Below are positions 6,599 through 11,968 of a DNA stretch of 14,396 bases, in pieces. Position 1 is the stretch's first letter. Each line of letters opens with the position of its first letter. The notes beneath the pieces are model-generated. The model was not told where the DNA came from. It saw nothing but the letters and a program-made list of their open reading frames with translations, and did not search any database. Origin of the DNA: Erysipelotrichaceae bacterium (GTDB lineage: Bacteria > Bacillota_I > Bacilli_A > Erysipelotrichales > Erysipelotrichaceae); the NCBI GenBank assembly GCA_017561615.1, contig JAFZBT010000021.1, positions 1 through 14,396 on the forward strand, in the 5' to 3' direction. The translations under genes were made by a program, and so were the position numbers.

Positions 6599-7402
6599 AT
6601 GAAGAAGAGATTTCTGATAATTGTTCCGGCTGTTTTTTTCTGCCTGTATCTGGCAATAACGCTGACAGGTAGGGCGGCGCTGGCTCAGCTGGAAACCTGC
6701 GTGATCGGCTATGACAAGCTGATCAGTGAATATACCCTCAGCTGCACGGTGCGCGGTGAAAGGCACGCAGTCTTTTTCGACGGCAGCATCACCGAGCTGG
6801 AAAGGCAGGAAGGCGAGAAGCTGCGGAAGGACGATGTCATTCTGAAGTACCTTGATTCCCGGGGGAAGACCGTCAGCCTGAAGGCTGACTACGACGGCTG
6901 GCTGCTTTCTGTTTCCGGCAGTCAGGTCGTCATTGAGGACGGGGATCTGAAACTGTATGCCTGGGTTCCCCGGGAGAAGTACCGGCTGATGAAGATCGGC
7001 CAGCAGGGCAGCTTCAGCCTGAGCGGACGCATCTGCCTGGCTGAGATCATCGCCAGAAATGACGTGACGGTAGAAGACGGCCGGCGCCGGGACTGTCAGG
7101 TCGTTCTTCAGACTGACGGCAGCACAGAACTGATGAGCGGGCAGAAGGTCAATGTGCTGATGCCGCTGGAACAGGTCTACGGGCTGTGCGTGGACAGCCG
7201 GGCGCTGTTAAGCGATGAAAATGGCTGGTTTCTGCTTGACAGTAAAGCAGCCGGTGATCTGAACAACTGGAAACAGTACCGGCTCAGCGTGGAAGTCATT
7301 GCCCAAAGCCAGGGAAAGGCGCTCATCAGCGGCGTTCAGCTGGAAGGCCGGGAAGTGCTGATCCTTCCCGAACAGTACTGGAAGGTATTGAATGATGATT
7401 GA
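6599..7402 (+). CDS. Membrane-fusion/adaptor subunit (HlyD/MacA-like) of an ABC exporter
   Basis: 267 residues. An N-terminal membrane anchor (about 5-24) precedes an extracellular part. Residues about 52-110 look like the two halves of a barrel-sandwich (lipoyl-like) domain: GSITELERQEGEKLRKDDVI, then after a very short turn (DSRGK) SLKADYDGWLLSV; residues about 115-190 resemble the following beta-barrel (VPREKYRLMKIGQQGSF, GQKVNVLMPL). The long coiled-coil hairpin that MacA and HlyD insert between the two lipoyl halves is absent, as in some adaptors of Gram-positive bacteria. Identification rests on this pattern and on position: it overlaps the ATPase gene by 11 bases, which overlaps the permease gene by 14. 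Ribosome site TGAGG at 6589-6593. Substrate unknown; peptides, lipids or antimicrobials are all possible for the class. Confidence 0.75.
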   Translation: MKKRFLIIVPAVFFCLYLAITLTGRAALAQLETCVIGYDKLISEYTLSCTVRGERHAVFFDGSITELERQEGEKLRKDDVILKYLDSRGKTVSLKADYDGWLLSVSGSQVVIEDGDLKLYAWVPREKYRLMKIGQQGSFSLSGRICLAEIIARNDVTVEDGRRRDCQVVLQTDGSTELMSGQKVNVLMPLEQVYGLCVDSRALLSDENGWFLLDSKAAGDLNNWKQYRLSVEVIAQSQGKALISGVQLEGREVLILPEQYWKVLNDD

Positions 7403-8036
7403 ACTGCGCAGCGCCGTCAAGATATATTCATCAGGCCGCGGGGAAGTAAGGGCACTTGAAAGGGTGAATCTGAAGATCCGGGCCGGGGAATTTCTCGCCG
7501 TGCTGGGCCCTTCGGGCTGCGGCAAGAGCACGCTGCTGAACGTGCTGGCCGGTTATGAAAGACTGGATGAAGGTGAATATCTCTGGTTTGGCCGCCGGGG
7601 ACAGGATGTGATGAAGGACATCAGAAGAAGCAGCGCCATGATCTTTCAGGACCATCAGCTGCTGGAATATCTTAATGTCCGCGACAATCTGCTGCTGCCG
7701 TCGGTCTATGATCATCAGAAGATCAGCCGCCAAAGGCTTGATGATGTCTGCCGCTCTCTGGGGATCGAAAGACTGCTGAGGCGCTACGGAAGCGAGCTGT
7801 CCGGCGGGGAAAAGCAGCGCTGCGGCATTGCCCGGGCTGTTCTCTATGATAAGCGGCTGCTGCTGGCGGATGAACCGACCGGTTCTCTGGACAGGGAAAA
7901 CGGGGAGGCGATCATGAAGATCTTTCAGCAGCTGAACGCCCAGGGCTGCACCGTCGTCATGGTGACTCACGATCAGCATATGGCATCCGCAGCGGAGAGG
8001 ATCATCCGCATGGAGGACGGTCATGTTGTTTCTTAG
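7392..8036 (+). CDS. ABC transporter ATP-binding protein (MacB/LolD type)
   Basis: 214 residues, a single nucleotide-binding domain. Walker A GPSGCGKST at 39-47, Q-loop Gln86 in IFQDHQ, signature LSGGE at 137-141, Walker B LLLADEP at 156-162 with catalytic Glu161, D-loop SLD near 165-167 and switch His193 in VTHDQ. These features and the short length match the LolD/MacB/YknY group, which pairs with FtsX-like permeases. The gene overlaps the upstream adaptor gene by 11 bases and the downstream permease gene by 14, so synthesis of the three subunits is tightly coupled. It supplies the power stroke at the inner face of the membrane. Two adjacent ATGs (7392 and 7395) could start it; AAGG at 7382-7385 fits either. 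Confidence 0.95.
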   Translation: MMIELRSAVKIYSSGRGEVRALERVNLKIRAGEFLAVLGPSGCGKSTLLNVLAGYERLDEGEYLWFGRRGQDVMKDIRRSSAMIFQDHQLLEYLNVRDNLLLPSVYDHQKISRQRLDDVCRSLGIERLLRRYGSELSGGEKQRCGIARAVLYDKRLLLADEPTGSLDRENGEAIMKIFQQLNAQGCTVVMVTHDQHMASAAERIIRMEDGHVVS

Positions 8037-9078
8037 GGAATTCTGGCAGCGCCGCCGGCAGTTTTATCTGAGCATCCTGAGCAACTTTCTGGCCATCCTG
8101 CTGCTGCTGACGGTCAGCGATCTTTCGGCGCTGTTACTGCAGGGGATCGAAAGCCGGCTGGCCGGGATGTCCCTGGACGTCAGCTGCCTGCAGTATCTGA
8201 AGGAAGCTGATTATGAAGACTGTGAAAACCGTCTGATCGAGAACGGCAAAGTCAGCCTGTACAGCCGCTATTGCCTGTCTCACGGACAGGAGCATGACCT
8301 GGCATATTGCCGGGATCTTTCCCGTCTGTTTGATCTGGAATTCCTGCTGGGCCGCTTCTTCAGCGAGCAGCAGGTGATCAATAACGAAAACGTGGCCGTG
8401 CTGGGACATGAGGTCTGGATGGATCTCGGCTGTCCGGCTGTCAACGAGTCCTTCAGTCTCAACGGGGCGCAGTTCATGGTATGCGGGGTTCTGAAGCAGG
8501 GCTATGAGAACATCTGGCTGTCCGGCGATGACATCATCTTTCTTCCCCTTGGCTATCTGGACGAGGCGGACGAGGTCCGGCTGTTTTTCCGCAGCGACGG
8601 CGGCTATCTGGATGATCTGCTGGATGAAACGCTGGGGGAGGACGGCTATCTGCTGATCCGTCAGGCCATGCTTAAGAAAAGCTTCTCTCAGCTTCTGAAA
8701 CAGGGACAGGCCATTCTGTTGGCGCTTTCTCTGTTCTGCCTGCTGATCTCCTTACTGGGAATGGTAAATCACACCCTTTCCTCGCTGAAGGGCCGTTACC
8801 GGGAAATCGGCATCAAGAAGGCCCTGGGAGCCGAGGAAGGGGACATCATCAGGCAGTTTCTGCTGGAAGCGCTGCTGATAATGCTGATCAGTTCTCTTGG
8901 CGCGCTGCTGACGGAAACGGCGATAATGAAAGCGGCCAGTCTGATGAGCTCTTCACAGCTCATGACTGACCGCCGTTATTCATTTCTTCTGTGGGTCATA
9001 CCCGCAGGCTGTCTGTGCTGCCTGTATCCGGCTTACCACGCCGGCCGGGTCAGCATCATGGAAGCCATCCGGAACTAG
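8023..9078 (+). CDS. ABC transporter permease, FtsX/MacB family
   Basis: 351 residues with the type VII ABC permease layout: membrane helix 1 at about 15-38, a large extracytoplasmic MacB-like core domain at about 40-215 (GRFFSEQQVI...VAVLGHEVW, then SLNGAQFMVCGVL), and an FtsX domain with helices at about 228-249, 279-300 and 320-336. The coupling motif REIGIKKALGA at 260-270 and the final YPAYHAGRVSIMEAIR are classic for the family. Four helices are expected and seen. GGAGG at 8012-8016 supports the ATG at 8023, inside the ATPase gene. With the two genes before it, it forms a complete adaptor/ATPase/permease exporter like B. subtilis YknXYZ. Its TAG stop overlaps the trpS stop on the other strand (shared CTAG at 9075-9078). 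Confidence 0.93.
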   Translation: MLFLREFWQRRRQFYLSILSNFLAILLLLTVSDLSALLLQGIESRLAGMSLDVSCLQYLKEADYEDCENRLIENGKVSLYSRYCLSHGQEHDLAYCRDLSRLFDLEFLLGRFFSEQQVINNENVAVLGHEVWMDLGCPAVNESFSLNGAQFMVCGVLKQGYENIWLSGDDIIFLPLGYLDEADEVRLFFRSDGGYLDDLLDETLGEDGYLLIRQAMLKKSFSQLLKQGQAILLALSLFCLLISLLGMVNHTLSSLKGRYREIGIKKALGAEEGDIIRQFLLEALLIMLISSLGALLTETAIMKAASLMSSSQLMTDRRYSFLLWVIPAGCLCCLYPAYHAGRVSIMEAIRN

Positions 9079-10061
9079 AAGATGTCCAGACCCATGCGCT
9101 TCTGAACTTTTCTGAGTTTCCTGAAGGAAATCGATCTGGCCTTTTCGGCACCTTCCCTGAGGGTGGTTTCCAGCAGGTCGGATCTGATGATCTCGTTGTA
9201 ACGGTCCTGGATCTTCTGCAGTTCAGCGCCGACGACTTCGGCAACTTCCTTCTTGAATTCGCCGTACCCCTTGCCCTGATAACGGGCAACGATGGAATCG
9301 ATGGGCTCGCCGTTGAGGGCGGACATGATCTCCAGCAGATTGGAAACACCCGGCTGGCTGACCTTGTCGTAATTAACGGCACCGACCATGTCGGTAACGG
9401 CGGACATGATCTTCTTCTTGGCAACGTTGACGTCATCGAGCAGGTAGATGCAGCCCTTGTTGGTCTCATCGGACTTGCTCATTTTCTTGCTGGGATCGGA
9501 GAGGGACATGATGCGGGCGCCGACCTTCTGAATGAGCGGTTCGGGCAGGACGAAGGTCTCGCCATAGCGGTTGTTGAAGCGCTGGGCCAGGTCTCTGGCC
9601 AGCTCAACGTGCTGTTTCTGGTCGTCGCCGACCGGTACGTAGTCAGCGTCGTAGAGCAGGATGTCGGCGGCCATCAGGGACGGATAGACAAACAGACCGG
9701 CGGTAATGCTTTCCTCATGGTTGGCAGTCTTTTCCTTGAACTGGGTCATGCGGCTCAGCTCGCCCATGTAGGTCTGGCAGGTCATCAGGAAGCCCAGCTG
9801 AGCATGCGGCATGACATCCGACTGCAGGAAGATGGTGCATTTCTGCGGATCAAGGCCGCAGGCCAGATACAGAGCCACGGCATCCCTGAGGTTCTTCTTC
9901 AGTTCTTTGGGATCCTGGTAGACGGTAACGCAGTGCAGGTTGGCGATGAAGACATACAGTTCATAGTCATCCTGGTAGCGAACGAAGTTGCGCAGGGCGC
10001 CGATATAGTTGCCCAGAGTCAGTTCGCCGCTGGGCTTGATTCCGCTTAGCATTCTTTTCAT
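9075..10061 (-). CDS. trpS: Tryptophanyl-tRNA synthetase
   Basis: Charges tRNA-Trp with tryptophan in the cytoplasm. From the ATG at 10061 it has 328 residues, normal for the bacterial enzyme. Class I signatures: the HIGH-like motif SGELTLGNYIGA at 11-22 (the Thr form also occurs in Bacillus), GDDQ at 145-148 in the adenylate site, and KMSKS at 193-197. The reading frame is open to an earlier ATG at 10091, but that lies within the terminator T-run of the leader, and GGAGG at 10070-10074 sits eight bases from the 10061 start, so the shorter form is chosen. A further ATG at 10067 would be only two bases from the GGAGG. Expression is governed by the T-box leader upstream. The gene ends tail-to-tail with the permease gene, with no room for a terminator of its own. 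Confidence 0.97.
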   Translation of the reverse strand: MKRMLSGIKPSGELTLGNYIGALRNFVRYQDDYELYVFIANLHCVTVYQDPKELKKNLRDAVALYLACGLDPQKCTIFLQSDVMPHAQLGFLMTCQTYMGELSRMTQFKEKTANHEESITAGLFVYPSLMAADILLYDADYVPVGDDQKQHVELARDLAQRFNNRYGETFVLPEPLIQKVGARIMSLSDPSKKMSKSDETNKGCIYLLDDVNVAKKKIMSAVTDMVGAVNYDKVSQPGVSNLLEIMSALNGEPIDSIVARYQGKGYGEFKKEVAEVVGAELQKIQDRYNEIIRSDLLETTLREGAEKARSISFRKLRKVQKRMGLDIF

Positions 10062-10075
10062 GTTCATTTCCTCCA

Positions 10076-10116
10076 AAAAAACAAAAAGCACCTCTTGGGA
10101 CCCTTGCGGGTGGTGC
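10076..10116 (-). terminator. Regulated terminator of the trpS T-box leader
   Basis: On the minus strand GCACC (10112-10116) pairs with GGTGC (10088-10092), and inside it ACCC pairs with GGGT around a GCAA loop, with a 7-base bulge. It is followed by TTTTTGTTTTTTT. The 5' arm reuses part of the T-box sequence, so antiterminator and terminator are mutually exclusive. The ribosome binding site GGAGG follows the T-run directly. Confidence 0.82.
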
Positions 10117-10290
10117 CACCCAAATTACCCTGCCCTGACTGACAGGATCACTCACAGGTAACGGCTGTTGCCGGCGCTTGGCGACTTGCATGGCCCAATT
10201 CATCATCTGTCCGGATCAGCCTTTCACCGCCGCTGATTCGCTCTTCTTGCCGGTTGGCAGATGACTACTATCTCATGTTCGCAGTCTTTA
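10076..10290 (-). promoter_or_regulatory. T-box riboswitch leader of trpS, tryptophan specifier UGG
   Basis: The leader of about 215 bases has the T-box landmarks in order on the minus strand. Stem I is closed by GACT/AGTC and CATG/CATG and again by TCATCTG/CAGATGA. AGTA (10266-10269) lies on the 5' side of the specifier loop, and GAATTGGG on the 3' side carries TGG at 10195-10197 followed by a purine, matching tryptophan. A distal hairpin ATCAGC/GCTGAT presents GGTGAAAG (10221-10228). The T-box core GGGTGGCACC is at 10112-10121. By the known mechanism, uncharged tRNA-Trp binds the specifier and the TGGC bulge and stabilises the antiterminator, allowing trpS transcription when charging is low. 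The specifier is read by eye and fits the gene. Confidence 0.9.
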
Positions 10291-10295
10291 AGGAT

Positions 10296-10323
10296 ATTCT
10301 ACCACAGCGTTCCGTTTTTTCAA
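10296..10323 (-). promoter_or_regulatory. Promoter of trpS and its T-box leader
   Basis: On the minus strand TTGAAA (10318-10323) and TAGAAT (10296-10301) are separated by 16 bases. Transcription would start near 10289, just before stem I of the T-box. Confidence 0.7.
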
Positions 10324-10360
10324 TTAAGGTTTTGCCGTTTAACGTGCTTCCGTCATTATC

Positions 10361-10381
10361 TGTTATAATGAAAACAAGAGG
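10361..10381 (+). promoter_or_regulatory. Promoter -10 and ribosome binding site of the 62-aa gene
   Basis: Extended -10 TGTTATAAT at 10361-10369, with no strong -35 in place. AAGAGG at 10376-10381 lies nine bases before the ATG at 10391. If this -10 is used, the transcript starts within or just before the ribosome site, giving an almost leaderless message. Confidence 0.6.
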
Positions 10382-10390
10382 TAAGCGATA

Positions 10391-10579
10391 ATGAACACGT
10401 ACATCAAGATGCAGCTGAACAACATGATCTCCTACCTTAACGGCTTTGAACAGGCCTGTGAGATGGCCGCCATGAAGGATGACGGCGTCATCGACCGCAG
10501 TGAGGAAAGACAGCTGGAAAGGATCAGAAAAGCCAGCGCCGAGTTCCGCAGAGAACTGGAGAAAGTCGGAAAGATGTAG
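10391..10579 (+). CDS. Small acidic/helical protein of unknown function (62 aa)
   Basis: 62 residues with no signal peptide or membrane helix, predicted largely helical and highly charged. Residues 28-39 (MKDDGVIDRSEE) resemble the second half of an EF-hand loop or the DGxIDxxE element of TerB-like proteins: Asp31-Gly32-x-Ile34-Asp35 and Glu38 fit loop positions 5, 6, 8, 9 and 12, but positions 1 and 3 are Ala and Lys, so ordinary calcium binding is doubtful. A good promoter and ribosome site stand directly upstream, and codon use matches the neighbours. It lies divergent from trpS and 75 bases before the amidase-like gene. I do not recognise the family. Confidence 0.75.
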   Translation: MNTYIKMQLNNMISYLNGFEQACEMAAMKDDGVIDRSEERQLERIRKASAEFRRELEKVGKM

Positions 10580-10584
10580 GAGCG

Positions 10585-10612
10585 CCGTTTTCCGCCTTTG
10601 AGCAGAAAACGG
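10585..10612. repeat. Hairpin-forming inverted repeat between the 62-aa gene and the amidase-like gene
   Basis: CCGTTTTC (10585-10592) and GAAAACGG (10605-10612) are perfect inverted 8-mers with a 12-base spacer. It begins five bases after the stop codon of the small gene. It is followed on the + strand by AGAAAAAG, not a T-run, so it is an atypical terminator at best. Confidence 0.5.
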
Positions 10613-10647
10613 AGAAAAAGTGTATAATTACGGTGTAAATCAGGAGG
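10598..10647 (+). promoter_or_regulatory. Possible promoter and ribosome site of the amidase-like gene
   Basis: TATAAT at 10623-10628, with a weak TTGAGC at 10598-10603 (19-base spacer) that lies within the loop of the preceding inverted repeat. CAGGAGG at 10641-10647 is a strong ribosome site seven bases before the ATG at 10655. Confidence 0.55.
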
Positions 10648-10654
10648 CGATATT

Positions 10655-11962
10655 ATGGAAAACGGAAAGAAGCCAAAATACAAAATCAGATGGAACGCGG
10701 TTATCCCGATGGCCGTTTGCGCTTTTCTGATCATCTATCTGCTGGTATCCCTGATCATCGGCCTTTTCTTCAAGGGCGGAAAGGAAATGGATATCTACAG
10801 GATCGGCAGGTATACCGGCCGTCAGACCTATGAACTGATCATGAAGGAAGACCGGGCCAATCCGGTCCCTGTCTACGACTATAACTACTACGGCGAATCG
10901 CTGAACCTTTACTTCGACTTCTACGGCATGGACCTGCCGGCCAGCGTCACGCTGCGCGACAAGACCGTTGTCCTGAAGGACTTCTGTTCCGACAGCGTCA
11001 TCACATTCGAGAATCTGAGCGAGAAGGCTGACAGTCAGATCGACCTGGCGTCCATTCCCGATGGCTTCTACGGCGTCTATCTAATGGAAAACGAGATCAG
11101 CGAGCGCGTCTACATGAATCATACCGTCAGCTTTGATGACGAAATCTATACCGTGACCCGGGACGGCAAGAACCGAAGGATTCAGCTTCTGGCCAATCAG
11201 AAGCTGTTCGACACCGCCGATGCCGAGACTTCCGTTCTGGACCGCAACTACCTCTACATCAAGGTAGAGACCGTGGCCCCGGAGGAATACCATCAGTATG
11301 ACATTGCCATCTCCACTTCTCCGGCCATGAGCGGAGACGTGGCGGTGAGCCCCAACGGCGAGGAGAAAAACGGCATCGTCGAAGCTCAGGAAATGTACGA
11401 ACTGGCGCAGGCGGTAGCGGACAGGCTGACCGCTGCCGGCTATAAGGTTCTGATCCTGAAGGAAACCTACAATGAAAATGCCCTCTACTATGGCGCCGAC
11501 GGTCTGCTGAAGCGAGCCGTCGATGCCGGCTGCCGGTACATGATCCATCTGGACATGGAGATCGACAGCACCATTCCGGGCGTCATCTATTCAAACTACA
11601 CGGCCAATAACTTTGCCAGGGCCATCTTCACCAGACTGATGAACGAGACCGAACTGTTCAGCGATGAAAGCCGCCTGCATGCCTGCAAGCTGGTGCAGAG
11701 CACCCTGCTGGCTGACGGCATCAGCTATGACCAGGACTGGGTCATCCGCGAAGCCGGCGGCGCCGTGCTGGGCGGCGGACGCTTCTCCGCTACCAGCGGG
11801 AAGAACGCTTCCTTTGAAGCAAACAACGTCTACGGCATCAACACCGTCAGCATCCGGCTGTGCAACATCCGCGATGCCGAAGTGGTAAACAGATGGCTGG
11901 CCAACAAGCAGGCTGCCGCTGCGGCGATTGCCGAAGGAATAAAGGATTATCTTAAGAAGTAA
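10655..11962 (+). CDS. Membrane-anchored amidase_3-fold protein, probably catalytically degenerate
   Basis: 435 residues. A cytoplasmic basic N-terminus and one membrane helix (about 15-38) anchor a large outer part. Residues about 45-205 form a beta-rich region I cannot assign. Residues about 214-435 follow the plan of N-acetylmuramoyl-L-alanine amidases (Amidase_3): a first strand, the VEAQEMYELAQAVADRL helix with Glu243 at the zinc-ligand position, GYKVLILKET, a helix ending before MIHLDME with His298 at the second histidine position, and a C-terminal helix (AAAAIAEGIKDYL). The first zinc ligand (the His of the usual GHGG) is missing in ISTSPAMSG (219-227), and the catalytic Glu of the usual ExGFxSN appears as Arg401 in VSIRLCN. 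The protein is therefore more likely a peptidoglycan-binding or regulatory pseudoenzyme than an active hydrolase. It lies six bases before the ABC-F gene. Confidence 0.7.
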   Translation: MENGKKPKYKIRWNAVIPMAVCAFLIIYLLVSLIIGLFFKGGKEMDIYRIGRYTGRQTYELIMKEDRANPVPVYDYNYYGESLNLYFDFYGMDLPASVTLRDKTVVLKDFCSDSVITFENLSEKADSQIDLASIPDGFYGVYLMENEISERVYMNHTVSFDDEIYTVTRDGKNRRIQLLANQKLFDTADAETSVLDRNYLYIKVETVAPEEYHQYDIAISTSPAMSGDVAVSPNGEEKNGIVEAQEMYELAQAVADRLTAAGYKVLILKETYNENALYYGADGLLKRAVDAGCRYMIHLDMEIDSTIPGVIYSNYTANNFARAIFTRLMNETELFSDESRLHACKLVQSTLLADGISYDQDWVIREAGGAVLGGGRFSATSGKNASFEANNVYGINTVSIRLCNIRDAEVVNRWLANKQAAAAAIAEGIKDYLKK

Positions 11963-11968
11963 GAAAGC

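Noticed and set aside
8991..10049. Long + strand open frame (352 codons) opposite trpS
   Set aside because: It begins inside the permease gene and runs antisense to TrpS, whose motifs are certain. Composition is that of an antisense shadow.
10062..10091. Longer start for TrpS at 10091
   Set aside because: It would place the start codon within the T-box terminator region and leave GGAGG inside the coding part; the 10061 start has the right spacing and the normal N-terminus.
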